NCBI GenBank assembly: GCA_035235625.1
Contig: CP141140.1
Coordinates: 13,350,685-13,414,684, forward strand
DNA length: 64,000 bases
Source of the DNA: Saururus chinensis
Lineage: Eukaryota > Streptophyta > Magnoliopsida > Piperales > Saururaceae
Direction: 5' to 3'
Shown: positions 49,101 to 61,319 of the stretch, piece after piece
How the letters are laid out: each line of letters opens with the position of its first letter
Numbering within the stretch: the stretch's first letter is position 1
Notes under the pieces: generated by a model
What the model was told of the DNA's origin: nothing
The model's database searches: none
The model's input: only the letters and a program-made list of their open reading frames with translations
Translations under genes and position numbers: made by a program

Positions 49101-49755
49101 TGATATTGCTTATTAATTAGACAAGTGGAACGATTAAAGGACTTACTAAAATGTAGGTTGGTTAAAAATACCTAAGCATTGAATATGTGATGTTATGCTT
49201 CTTAGGATAGAGTAGTTTCTAGGCAGAACTACGTCTGGATCTGATCTTGTTGGAAACATTGGAGATGTTGTCTGATTAGTACGTAGGCAACTAACATCGG
49301 GTGATGTTGGCCTGATCTGAAAAATATTAATTAAACCTTTTGTTCTTTGGAAGCTCTTCTCCTGAAGGCAGAGATGTTCCATTGTTGTTATTGTGGTTGT
49401 TTGGTTTGGCTGGTTGCAAATTTTCCAGGCGACGACAAGTGAGACCAAGACAAGCGAGCACAAGATGAAGTTTCAGTGTTTCTGCAACTCCAGTACATAA
49501 GTGTTTCACTAGCGTGAGAGTGAACTTAGTTATTTATTTTCAAACGGATGACGGACTTGTACTTAGATGGATGAGCTGTTGTTGAAATTTTGAGACGTGT
49601 AAATATCATATAATTTGATATCCGTATTTGTGAACCTCAGTTATCATGGCCTGGATATTTAATCGAATGGTTTGTTTTGTATTCAAGAAAAAAAAATTCT
49701 CGCTACTTACCGTTCATGCTATTAAAAAATACTTTTAAAAATCCGGGTTATGACA
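46104..49755 (+). mobile_element. Large solo LTR (Ty3/gypsy, Tekay/Del-like), nested fossil
   Basis: A 3652 bp insertion opening TGTAACGTCTGGAAATTTTC and closing CCGGGTTATGACA, with a 5 bp target duplication GTTCT at 46099-46103 and 49756-49760. End text, length and absence of any gag or pol sequence fit a solo LTR left by recombination between the two LTRs of a Tekay-type element. A GC-rich stretch at 46750-47220 gives overlapping open frames without resemblance to any family. It sits inside element 3, so it is the younger of the two. Confidence 0.65.
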
Positions 49756-50104
49756 GTTCTTCACTGATGTCTTCTTCAACTGTGAAATGAGATTATTCAA
49801 GCCCTGAGTAAATAAGTCAAAATTTTGTTGTAAACACATATCAAACTATTCAAGTCTATTCACCATTTCAATCAGTTGAAAACCATCTTCACATCTATGT
49901 CATCGTCAATATTCATAGTAAAGGGCTTCTTTAGCTAAATAATTCCAAAAATGATTATCATCTTGCTTTACTTCTTGCAAGACGTACTCTTGCAGAAAGT
50001 TGTTAAAGTTGAATCTGAAATTGTTCCAACTATCTGCTTGTCACTTGAAATACTGGAACATTGGTTGCCATGGAAGACACACCAACCATTCTCTGATACC
50101 AAAC

Positions 50105-50766
50105 TGATGTAGCCTTAGAAGAGAATTCAAATATTGTAATTCAAATTCGAGTTGCCAACTTGTAATAATCGCTTTGAATAAATTTGTATTCAAAACACTA
50201 AATCAAAGGTACTAAATTACATCCAACCTATATTCCAATTTTCAACAATCAACATAGGAACTTCAGATCAAGCTCCAATACAGTAAGAACATGAAAAAAA
50301 GTAAGAATTTACGCAACTGCAGTCCAACAGAACTCAGAAATTACGAAACAAGCTCACAGATATGATATTACGAACATTGAATTCCTTGAAGAACTAAACT
50401 AAACAAGTTCAAATAAGAGGAAAGAAAGGATTTACTAAGATCGAATCCACGAGCCGTTTTGAATCCATGAAACTTGGGGACGAATGCCAAGTCCACATCA
50501 TGAGCTTCTTGGAATCTATAGAGATGATGAGATTAACTTCTCATATCAACTAGTCACGGAAGAAGACAACTGATTTTAAACTCAAATTAATCAATCAAGT
50601 GTTTGAAACCCTCGCTTCTGGCCTTTTTATAACGACTTCACTTTAGCTGAAATACCATTGGCTGTTATTTCAGTTTTTAGGGTAAAAGACAAAAATATCC
50701 TTATTGAAACTTCAGTTTCATTTTAACATAGAAGAGCATTTTTGACAATCAGAACAGACTGCATCA
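50105..50766 (-). repeat. LTR of element 3
   Basis: 662 bp, starts TGATGTAGCC and ends ACTGCATCA. The block copy 2 homology begins at the very next base. Confidence 0.7.
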
Positions 50767-50773
50767 GAATATA

Positions 50774-50853
50774 TTCTCTTTGTCCTTATATTAAGTGTTC
50801 TATTTAATTTTTAAATAAACTAAAATAAAACAATTATTATAGGACGAAGGGAG
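50774..50853. mobile_element. Stowaway-like MITE, block copy 2
   Basis: 80 bp, flanked by TA at 50772-50773 and 50854-50855; ends TTCTCTTTGTCC and GGACGAAGGGAG pair. Same insertion as 30911-30988. Confidence 0.7.
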
Positions 50854-51971
50854 TAGCACTGACTAACAGTAAGGGGCAAAGTGGGTGTTATGAATTGAGT
50901 CTCGTGTACAGTGCCTAGGATTTCAAATCGATTCATGCAGGGAGGAAACACTTTTCATTTGATCAAGCTAAGAGAAGCACTAGGTAGTTAAAAATTTATG
51001 CGCCTAATTTTTCTTTCCATCAACTCAAAACCCATGAAGTTGCTCCTATGTTTGTGTTCTGATGTACCTATTAACAATATATTGTCTTCTCATGTTTGTG
51101 ATACTAAACAATATTTGCACTCGGTGGCCCTCTCAATATTAGCATCTTAGACTTGTTAATCTAACATTATTCCTCTGACTGAACGTACGGTGTCTAGAGT
51201 CTTATACTATTGCTTCCTGATATGCTATATTCACTTTTTGTGTTTCAAAAAAAGCCCTATAATTCTGTACATAGTGGCAGTTTCCTATATTTTTTTCAAT
51301 TTAATTGGTTTTCATGATTGAATATATTGCAACTTATGGTATCAGGATTGTAAAGTGAATTGTACTAGATATAAACGAATTTTAGTACTGATCGTTGTAC
51401 AATTCTAATCTATACAATTTTTCTTTATGTTTTGTGAGTTGGTTTTAGTTTTAGAATACACCTATCTTTTACCCACGTAAATTAACATGGTGATATTGTT
51501 CTGAAACTAGGAGTGACATGTGGTTCAACATTGAATATGCATAAATTACTTTTCTTTTCCATCCAGTCCAAGTTTTTTATGTGTAGCGATATATGTTATG
51601 ATCTTTCTAGCATGGTTCTATGCATGTTTGCAGTACTATCAGTACTTCATAATAAGTTTGAGATGTGTATCTATACATATTATGATCTTTCTGGCATGGT
51701 TTTATGTTTGCAATATTGTGAGTGCTTGGTAAGATACTAGGGACGTAGCAGCATGTAACTATTCCCTTCACTCGTATCATTGATTCGTGGGAGGCAATAC
51801 AACTAACCATCAGTTTTGTCTTACTCGTTTCAGTTGTGGAAGGGGATGGGTTCGTCGCCACATACATGACTATCGAGAATACAGTGGCCCCGGGCAAGGG
51901 GTATGCGTTTGTCGTGCATAACATGTCACCAGAGTCTGCCTTCTACCGGGTTGGCCTCTCCAGCTACCAAG

Positions 51972-52644
51972 TGATGTAGGCGGAATATAATTGAATCATA
52001 AGGAGAATAGACTTAGTGGCATTTCGTCAAACAGTTTCCTGTTAGCAGAAAAGTGAGGGGTAAAAATGTATTTTAGTATTGATGTTTAAATCGTGACCGT
52101 TGGGCAAATCTAACTATTCCTAGTTAAAGGGGTAAAAGCGTCCATTACTAACTCGTGAGCTCATCGGAACTGTTGATAAAATTGGATGGCAGAAGATGAA
52201 GGGCATAATGGACAAATTATAATGCAGTTAGGTAGTTAATTTGGTTAATCGTCTTCAAGATTCAGCTGGGAGCTCGGTTTCCAGAAAACTTTCAAGGTTA
52301 TTTGGAATGCATTAATCGGATCATTTGTCCCAGGTGGAATCCACATTAGATGAGCAAAGTAGTATAAATAGATTGACTGTAACTGAACTCGGTGGTTGTT
52401 AATTCTGAAAGTATTCAGTGTATTGAAGCTCTGTAAATGTTCTCTGCGAAGAACTTGGAGAACAGATGCTGCTATTCTGTTGAATCATCGAGGTTTGAGT
52501 TTAATTCCTCATGATTCATGTGATTTCTTTAGTTGTATTTGATTTCTGAAGATAGTGAAGACTTTATCTCCCAAATTTGCTTGTTTCTTAGTGATCCAAC
52601 ATTTCCGGATCTGGTTTATTTGATTCCTATGAACAGCTCTGTCA
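51972..52644 (+). repeat. 5' LTR of element 2
   Basis: 673 bp, TGATGTAGGC...CTCTGTCA, followed at once by the primer-site-like TTTGGTATAAGAG. Confidence 0.92.
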
Positions 52645-55600
52645 ATTTGGTATAAGAGAAGTGGTTCGAATTTGATGTCAAACATGGATCGATCTGAGTC
52701 CACTACTGAGCAGTCATTGTTATCACAGTTGATCCAATCGTAGTTGCAAATGCAACAACAAATTTTAACCCAAATGCAGGAAGTTACTGTGCAACTTCAA
52801 GCATTGAGAATGGAAAGGTCGGAAATACCTTCGAGTCAAACCAATCATACCAACAAGAGGTTTCCCTGGACAACCCAGAACCAATCGATTCAAACATAAC
52901 CATCGAAGTCAAGGATTTCAAATCGAAGAAAGTGACTCTAGTGGAGAAGAAGAAATTCATCCGGCAGGAAATGTGCCAGGTAACCATCATAGGCCGACTT
53001 ACTTTAAACCAAAATTAGAGTTACTTATCTTCTCTGGTCAGTTGGATATAGATGAGTTTCTGGAGTGGATAATAGAAGTGGAGAATTATTTTACATGTAT
53101 AGAGGTTCCAGAAGAGATTAAGGTATTACTTGTAAACTGAAAAAAGAGGGGCAGCAGCTTGGTGGTCACAGTTACAAAACAATCAGTTAGCCTTGGGAAA
53201 ACATCCTATTATGTCTTGGTCCAGAATGAAGAAAATGATGAGAGATATGTATCTTCCTAGTGACTATGAGTAGATTCTTTTCCAGCAATTGCAGCATTGC
53301 CAATAGGGAAATCGAACAGTGGATTAGTACACAGTTTACTTCCAAAAATTGACAGTGCGTAATTGTCTGAATGAATCAGAAAGTCAAAAGGTTTCCAAGT
53401 ATTTGAATGGTTTAACACATGAACTGTAAGAGAGGTTGGCTGTGAAACCAATTCATTCACTTAGTGAAGCTTTCCATCCAGCTACCAGAAATGAAACTCT
53501 ATTGATCAAGTCTTTGAATAAAGTGATGTCAAATCGAAAGTTCTATCAGGGAGAAAGTTCTCAAACCAGTTTACCAAGAAATAGAAATACTTATTATCAA
53601 CCTGCTCCAGAAAGATTTCCAGCTCCTAGGAAAGAAATTGTCAAAACAAATGGAAAGGTTACCTTCTCTGTTGACCATGTTAAACCATACTCCAAACCAG
53701 GACTTGACAAGTGCTGGAAGTGTCAAAAACCTGGCCATTATTCCCACCAATGTCCATTAAGAAGGATGGATAATAAAACTGGTCCAAAAGTGATAGCATG
53801 TAATCAAGTCCTACAAGAAGAAGGTATAGAAGATATAGTTGACGAAAATCAATCAGCCGAAGAGGTGTATGGGTATGAAGGAGAACAATGTGAAGAAGAG
53901 CATTTTGTAATGGTGATTTGAAAATTGCTATGTACTTCTAAAGTTTTTGATTCAAGTCAAAGGCATGCTATTTTTTCCACCACAGGAACAGTTAATGGTA
54001 AGGTATGTAAGATAGTCATAGATGGAGGATGCACAAAAAATATTATTTCAAGGACAGCTGTGGAAAAACTCCATTTACATGTACAATCACATCCTCATCT
54101 TTATTCTATTGGGTGGATCAGAAATGTTGGAGAAGTGAAAGTTACATAACAGTGTTTAGTGACATTATCAATTGGGAAAACATATAGAACTACTCTTTTA
54201 TGTGATGTGATTGATATGTCTTTGTGTCATCTGTTGTTGGGTCGACCTTGGCAATTTGATAACCAGGTCATCCATGATGGAAAGCAGAACACTTATAAAC
54301 TCATTCATAAGGGAGTGTCAATTACCTTCTGGCCACAAATAGGAAAACAAGGTCTTGACAGTTTTGGAAATATGACTTCTGAGTTAGAAAATATAATTAA
54401 ATCTAGGCTCTCAGCTAGTACAAGAAGCAAAGGACAGAGATCTATATTGTTGGTAAGTAATGTGCCAAAATCTCTCTATAGAGCACACTCTTTCTTGGTA
54501 CTTATATGTAAGGAGGAGATTGACTCGAATAAGCAACTGAAACCTGCATTATCTTCTCGAATTCAAGACTTGCTTAAACAGTTTAGATCTATTACTGATG
54601 ATGAAATGCCATTATCATTACCACCACTAAGAGATATTCAGCATCATATAGATTTAATTCCTGGGTCAAAACTTTCACACCTTCCTCATTATAGAATGAA
54701 CCCAGCAGAACACAGTGAACTGCAAAAACAGGTTCAAGATCTGCTAGACAGAGGGGAAAGTCTGAGCCCTGTAGTTGTACCAACTCTTCTAGTACCTAAA
54801 AAGGATGGAAGCCAGAGAATGTGTGTGGACAGCAGGGCAGTCAATAAAATTACCATCAGGTACAGCTTCCCTATCCCTAGGTTAGATGACATGTTAGCAT
54901 ATTCAAGGGTCTTTTCAAAAATAGATTTAAGGAGTGGGTATCATCAGATTCTAATGAGGCCAAGGGATGAGTGGAAGACAACATTTAAAACTAGGGAAGG
55001 GTTATACGAATGGCTTGTAATGCCATTTGGGCTGTCCAATGCACCTTCTACTCTCATGAGGTTAATGACACAAGTACTTAAGCCATTCCTAGGAAAGTTT
55101 GTTTGTGTCTATTTCAATGATATCCTAATCTATAGCTTGGATCAGCAACAACATTATTCTCATCTTAAATCTGTACTGGATGTTTTGGAACAAAACAACT
55201 TGTTTATCAACTTGAAGAAGTGCTTTTTCCTTACTAGTCAGCTTGTGTTTTTAGGATAGGCTGTTAGTGCTGAAGGCATACAAGTGGATCAAGATAAAAT
55301 CAAAGCCATTAAAAACTGACCAGTTCCTAACAATGACTGAAGTAAGGAGTTTTCATGGTCTAGCTACATTTTACAGGAGATTTATCAAAGGTTTCAGTAC
55401 CTTGGCAGGACCTCTTACAGATTGTCTAAAGAAGAATAGATTTGTTTGGGATAAGAGAGCACAACAAAGTTTTGAAACACTTAAAGAAAAGCTCAGTTCT
55501 GCACCCATTTTGGCTCTGCCAGATTTTAGTAAAATATTTGAAGTAGAATGTGATGCCTCCTCTTTGGGAATTGGAGTTGTTTTGTCACAAGAGGGCAAGC

Positions 55601-57196
55601 CAGTGGCATACTACAATGCCAAATTGAATGACAACAAAAGAAAGTGGTCGGCTTATAAGCTTGAGCTATATGCTTTAGTTCAAACACTTAAGCATTAGAG
55701 ACATTACTTGGTTTTTAAGGAATTTGTGTTGCATACAGACCATGACGCCTTGAAATACCTCCATGGGCAAACGAAATTGGACAAGCTTCATGCTCGATGG
55801 GTCAGTGAAATTCAAGATTTTACCTTCACTATTAAACACAAGGTTGGTGTGTTAAACAAAGCTACAAATGCTTTGAGTAGAAGGTACAGTCTACTTGCTG
55901 TTTTGACCAATAAATTTTTTGGTTTTGAGTGTTTAAAAACACATTATCAACGGGATAGTTACTTTGGAAAGTTTTGGGAGATCTACAAACAACAATCCAA
56001 ACCATACCTCGATTTCCATGTACTGGACGATTATCTGTACAAAGGAAATAAACTGTGTATTCGAGCAGGTTCCATGAGAATGCAATTAATTCAAGAAGTA
56101 CATGCAGGAGGTTTAGGTGGGCATTTTGGGAGAGACAAAACTATGCAAGCCCTATGTTCTAGATATTTTTGGCCACATCTTAAAAGGGATGTTGAGCAAT
56201 ACCTCCACAAGTGCACAGTTTGTTTGGTAAATCAGGGAGGATCCACAAATGCAGGTTTATATCAACCTTTACTAGTTCCTACATAACCCTGGACTGATTT
56301 AAGTATGGATTTTATTTTGGGGTTTCCTAGAACTCAAAAAGGAAATGATTCGATATATGTGGTGGTGGACAGATTTTTGAAAATGTCCCATTTTATACCC
56401 TATAAAAGAACTACTGATGCAGTTCACATGGCTATGTTATTCTACAGGGAAATTGTTAGACTTCATGGGGTGCCTACCACTATTACTTCAGATCGAGACA
56501 GTAGGTTTCTGAGTTTATTTTGCCAAACACTGTGGAAAAGATTAGGAACCAAACTTCAGTTCAGCAGTACCTGCCACCCACAGACTGATGGACAAACTGA
56601 AGTGACTAATAGGAGTTTAGGCAATCTATTAAGATGCTTATGTGGGTAGTCACCAAAACAATGGGATGTTATTATTCCTCAAGCAGAGTTTGCTTATAAT
56701 GCAACCACTCACAGAGCCACTAGTCGAACACCATTTGAAGTTTTATATGGAAGAAACCCTCCTCATGTAATTGACCTGGTACACTTGCCGAAACAACTAG
56801 GGGAGCATTCAAAGGCGATTACAACCATTGAAATGATGCAGATATACACCAGATTGTGCATGAAAAGTTACAGCATACCAATGCAAAATATAAAGAGCAG
56901 GCATACAAACATCGATGTTTTGTTAAATTGGAAGAAGGGGATTTTATTATGGTGCATCTTAGCAAAGGTCGAGTTCTAACTCATTCTGGTCATAAGCTCA
57001 ATTAGCGGAAATTCGGTATTTGTTGCATCCTTTGCAAGATTGGTGAAAATGCTTTTGTGGTAGATATTCCTCTTGAATTGGCTATATCCTCGATATTTAA
57101 CATTAAAGATCTTACCCTTTACCAAGGAGATATAGTTCTTGTTTGCTCTTAAAACATTTGAAGCTCGAGGCCGAGCTTTGTTTAGCAAGGGAGCTT

Positions 57197-57870
57197 TGAT
57201 GTAGGCGGAATATAATTGAATCAAAAGGAGAATCGACTTAGTGGCATTTCGTCGAACAGTTTCCTATTAGCAGAAAAGTGAGGGGTAAAAATGTCTTTCA
57301 GTATTGATGTTTAAATCGTGACCATTGGGTGAATCTAATGATTCCTAGTTAAGGGGTAAAATCATCCATTACTAACTCGTGAGCTCATCGGAACTGTTGA
57401 TATAATTGGATGGCGGAAGATTAAGGGCATAATGGACAAATTACAACGCAATTAGGTAGTTAATTTGGTTAATCATTTTCAACCTTCAGCTCGGAGCTGG
57501 GTTTCGAGAAAACTTTCGTGATTATTTGGAACACATTAATCGGATCATTTGTCCCAACTGGAATCCACATCAGATGAGCAAAGTAGTATAAATAGATTGA
57601 TTGTAATTGAACTCGGTGGTTGTTAATTCTGAAAGTATTCAGTGTATTGAAGCTCTGTAAATGTTCTATGCGAAGAACTTGGAGACAACTGCTACTGCTG
57701 TTCGGTTGAATCATCGAGGTTTGAGTTTAATTCCTCCTGATTCATGTGATTTCTTTAGTTGTATTTGATTTCTGAAAATAGTGAAGAGTTTATCTCCCAA
57801 ATTTGCTTGTTTTTGAGTGATCCAACATTTCCGGAACTGGTTTATTTGATTCCTACGAACGGCTCTATCA
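57197..57870 (+). repeat. 3' LTR of element 2
   Basis: 674 bp partner of 51972-52644, preceded by a purine-rich AGCAAGGGAG tract and followed by the CCAAG target duplication and the resumed pectinesterase exon. Confidence 0.92.
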
Positions 57871-58465
57871 CCAAGGCACCCTTAAAGCAAAGGAGGGATT
57901 GCAATACTACAGTCTACAGAGAGTGTGACATACATGGGGCAGTGGATGTGGTGCTTGGAAAAGCAAGTGCCACATTTCCAAACTGCACCCTAAATGTTCA
58001 ACCCCCTCTTCTAGGCCATGATGTAGTCCTTACTGCCAGGGAGGTAGGAATGGGACGTCAGGATTTTTATTCCCCAACGCCACCATAACAAGCCAATGGA
58101 GCACACCAAAGGGGAATAGGGTATACCTTGGCCGAGCATTGGGCACCTACTCTAGGGTGATGTTCATTAGGAGCTACTTGGCTGAATTTGTGAGCCCTGA
58201 GGGATGGATGGTTGGCCCTGCAAAGGTTCCTATTCCCAAGGTCGACTATGGGGAATATGGGAATGAAGGCCCCGGGTCTGACATGAAGAAGCGACTCAGA
58301 TGGCCTGGAATTAGAAACCTTTCTTCTCAGGAGGCATCTGAGTTCACTAGTGTAGATTTTGTTCAGGGCCACAAATGGTTTCCAACTATCGGGGTACCTC
58401 CTATTGTCCTAGATGACTTAGATTAGCATCTTTTTCTTTTTCTTTTTATATTTAGGTTTAGATTA

Positions 58466-58803
58466 GGCATCGTTTGGATGACGCTTTGTGCCATATGGAA
58501 AGCTATTTTTAGTTGAAATCGCTTTTTGAAAAACAAAGCAAAAATGGGTTATGCTTGGATATATATTATAGAAAATCAGTTTTTCAAAAAAAAATTTATA
58601 AATCAGCTTTTAGCCTAACCCTCCTCAGGAGGAGAGTTAAGCATAAAGCTGTTGAAAAGCAAAAACGAGTCAAAAATAGAAATAAATATGTTTTTGAAAC
58701 AAAACAAGGTTTTTAGTCTAAATTGTCTAACCAAACAAGATTTATATGGAAAACAATAAAAAGCGGACAGAAAGTCGTTGCAAAGTGTCATCCAAACGAT
58801 GCC
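58466..58803. mobile_element. PIF/Harbinger (Tourist-like) MITE
   Basis: 338 bp with terminal inverted repeats GGCATCGTTTGGATGACGCT and AGTGTCATCCAAACGATGCC (one mismatch in the first 20 bp or so), flanked by TTA on both sides (58463-58465 and 58804-58806), the target hallmark of this superfamily. The matching place in block copy 1 is empty, so it landed after the duplication. Confidence 0.85.
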
Positions 58804-58823
58804 TTAGCATGTTATTGGTCATG

Positions 58824-58925
<102 letters not shown>

Positions 58926-59224
58926 CACGAAGAAAAGTTGTTTATTAGCAATAAAATAAAAGCACAAATTTAATTTCTCTGACATCATCAATGAAATTTT
59001 TATTAAGAAAACGGTATGTTCATGGATCGTAGTGAACACGAATTATTATAGTTAAAAAATGCACATAAATCCAAGAATTGGCAATGATCAAAATCAAGCT
59101 ATGAATATATAACGATATCTATTTACTCAAACGAAATGGTCCATTGAACAAAACACCATTCCACATTTCAACAAAATTGTAGATTGTTTTATTAGCTCCT
59201 TTTTGGTGCTCAAGATAATCAATG

Positions 59225-59758
59225 CTAAGATATGTATAAAGCCATGGCTGCAGCAATGTCACAAAGTTCGGCTACAATTTCATTTTGCTGGGCAATTGGC
59301 GACTGTCTCGGGGGATTTTCCTGGAAATATTCTTCGCAGTCATCCACAGTCGAACTGGCGAATCCAAATTCAGGAGCGGCCGTTTTCAAATTACCCGAGT
59401 TGAAATCCCTCATGGCTCTTTGGGCAAAGTCTACCCCGGCATCATATTCATCGTGGCACGCATCCAAGTCTCTCACAATGATGGGGTCTTTCTCTTGCTT
59501 TTGCAACTCAGAGATGTGATTCAAGCCAGCCGTTAAGTTTTTCAGGCACAGTTCACCAGCAATCCCTACGAGCCCCCGATAATTTGCGCTGAAACTCCGA
59601 GGGTCCGACTTCAAGGCCGAAATGCACAGTTGAACGTAGTTAGCATGCCGACATGCTTCTTCAATGGTTCCTTCATCCATCTCGCCGATGGAAGCAAAGC
59701 TAGCATGGGGAAATAAAATGAGAACAAAAGATACAATGAGCAAGGAGATATTGGCCAT
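59225..59758 (-). CDS. Pectin methylesterase/invertase inhibitor (PMEI), copy 2 (177 aa)
   Basis: Minus-strand single-exon paralogue of the gene at 35802-36335 with the same length, signal peptide (MANISLLIVSFVLILFPHAS) and conserved Cys pairs (EEACRHANYVQLC, LDACHDEYD, VDDCEEYF). Residues 22-92 are identical to copy 1 but for one change, whereas residues 93-147 differ at roughly 20 positions (for example FAQRAMRDFNSGNLKTAAPEF against FAERAIREFKSGDLATAAPDF in parts). The frame is intact although its pectinesterase neighbour is dead, so it appears still under constraint. The promoter, with the CTATAAG TATA word, is also conserved. Confidence 0.9.
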   Translation of the reverse strand: MANISLLIVSFVLILFPHASFASIGEMDEGTIEEACRHANYVQLCISALKSDPRSFSANYRGLVGIAGELCLKNLTAGLNHISELQKQEKDPIIVRDLDACHDEYDAGVDFAQRAMRDFNSGNLKTAAPEFGFASSTVDDCEEYFQENPPRQSPIAQQNEIVAELCDIAAAMALYIS

Positions 59759-61319
59759 GGCTATTGATCAATATTGTCACGAGGGAGAACTTGTTGACGG
59801 GCCCTACTTATAGATTTATGCCACAAGTTCAATGCTGCCAAAAAAGGTGGGTGCCCCAAAAGGCCAACATAATCTTCCTCAACAATGCAAGGTTACGAAG
59901 TTTCAATGCAAATCCAAAATATGCAGGCAAATCTTCCCTGTCCCGACGTTGATGGGAACGCCAGTCTCGCCTTACCTGGAAAAAACATATTAATTTGGCA
60001 ATGTCATTAAGTGGTAGCATCATGTGTCTGAATGCTGTCGACTAGGTGCCGATTGCGATCTGAGAAAGATGAAAAATAACATTACTGACTTACCATTGTA
60101 ACTTGTAAGCATATGCTGATAAATAATTGAAAATAATAGAAAAAAACTAAAATTACAAGTTTCTAAATTGGGAATTAACTGGATTCAGAGATACTTCGGG
60201 GATTTGTAATACTTGTGTATGTTCTACAAGGGTGCCTTTAGCATTTGCACCATGTGATTTTTAAATTATTGTCATTTGGTCAAATGACATGTTTGGGAAC
60301 ATATTTTGGGATGATACTTGATTTTGTCATAAATTTCAACCCAAATTACGCGATTTGGTTTATAATAGAAAAAGGGATAACACCAAATCACATATCAAAC
60401 CTTGTTCTTTTTAATTCCCACATTAATGAGAATTTGTATAATGGCTTTTTTTACAACAATTGGTCATGCTTCTTCCCTACCCGGTTATATTCACATGTAT
60501 CTCTTTGAGAAGATATTGAGCCAAATTGAGATGTCTCAGTTGAAAGATTATGTTTAGACAAACACGTTTTTGAAAGAGTCAACTATACGCGCGTGATAAG
60601 ACACGATAAAAAGAAATATGTTCTTATTGAGTATTTGTAGTCGTATTAGATCTTTAAAAGCTCAAAGGAGACCATGAATTGACCCACCCTTTTGAAAGTT
60701 GGAATCTTTTCTTCTTATGCCAAAAAAATATCCATTTCTTGGCATAACAAAAAGATGTCTAATCCGTCTCTAGTTTTCCAACAACAGTCTTTTATATTTC
60801 CTTTTTCCATTTAGTTATGGTTAAGTATTCTTCTTGAGTTGTAGAACTAGTTGATGATACCACGGCGAAAAATAAAGGCAGAATAGTATGGGTTCAAGCT
60901 CATATTATTAGCCACAAGGTCCAACGACAGTGGAGGCGATTGCACCGACTCTAGAGGAATCATCATGACATATATTCTCAAAGGACCTATATGTGACACA
61001 CGCATACATTAGGCATGTGACTAGGGTATGCATATTCACCTTGTGGTGTCAGGTCTTAAAATATGTATATATGGTCGAACCCAAAGTTAGTGAGGGGTTG
61101 ACCCTATCATACACATGGTCGCGTACAGGGGCTCAGGCCTTTGTAGGCTCGGACTCTGAGCCCACATGTTTGTTTCTAGGGGCATCATCTTTTTCCCAAG
61201 GTTCAGAAAGAAGACTAAGGCGCAACTAGTTGCGAGTTGGTCTCATAGACTTGGGAGATTCGCGTGTCGTAATCTCGGTGGATGACAATTCAGCTCGAGT
61301 TTGAGCTCAAACTGCAATA

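Larger units (their letters stand above)
43602..50766 (-). mobile_element. Ty3/gypsy-related LTR element, fossil, element 3 (incomplete, nested)
   Basis: Minus-strand element of which one LTR is clear: 50105-50766, 662 bp, TGATGTAGCC...ACTGCATCA, with a tRNA-Met-type primer site (TTTGGTATCAGAG on the minus strand) directly inside it. A degenerate gag-like region is readable at about 45.4-44.8 kb (pattern WWNYIQVNQ after KLVVRWLNERFS). No protease, reverse transcriptase or integrase was recognised, and the far LTR was not found, so the left end is truncated or unrecognised. It is interrupted by a solo LTR at 46104-49755. It lies exactly between the two copies of the large block. Much decayed: many breaks. 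LTR ends resemble those of elements 1 and 2. Confidence 0.6.
51972..57870 (+). mobile_element. Ty3/gypsy LTR retrotransposon, fossil, element 2
   Basis: A 5.9 kb plus-strand element inserted in exon 2 of the copy 2 pectinesterase, with target duplications CCAAG at 51967-51971 and 57871-57875. LTRs are 51972-52644 and 57197-57870 (673 and 674 bp), starting TGATGTAGGCGG. A decayed tRNA-Met-type primer site follows the first. Parts in order: gag about 52.7-53.9 kb with a zinc knuckle (CWKCQKPGHYSHQC), protease about 53.9-54.3, reverse transcriptase about 54.5-55.3, RNase H about 55.3-55.9, integrase about 55.9-56.7, then a C-terminal part. Broken, with on the order of ten breaks. By eye the LTRs differ at about 7% of sites, about 3 million years at an assumed 1.3e-8 per site per year. 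Related to, but clearly distinct from, element 1. Confidence 0.9.
51839..58426 (+). pseudogene. Pectinesterase-like pseudogene, copy 2, split by an LTR element
   Basis: Second copy of the gene at 32366-35041. 51245-51838 matches the last part of that gene's intron. 51839-51971 matches the start of exon 2 (VEGDGFVATYMTI...GLSSYQ). The rest of exon 2 resumes at 57876-58426 and ends with the same DDLD. Exon 1 and the promoter are missing. Besides the 5.9 kb insertion, the second part carries a 7 bp duplication near 57910 and a 1 bp loss near 58037 relative to copy 1, so frame is lost. The C-terminal 95 codons remain open and nearly identical to copy 1. Dead as a gene. Confidence 0.88.
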
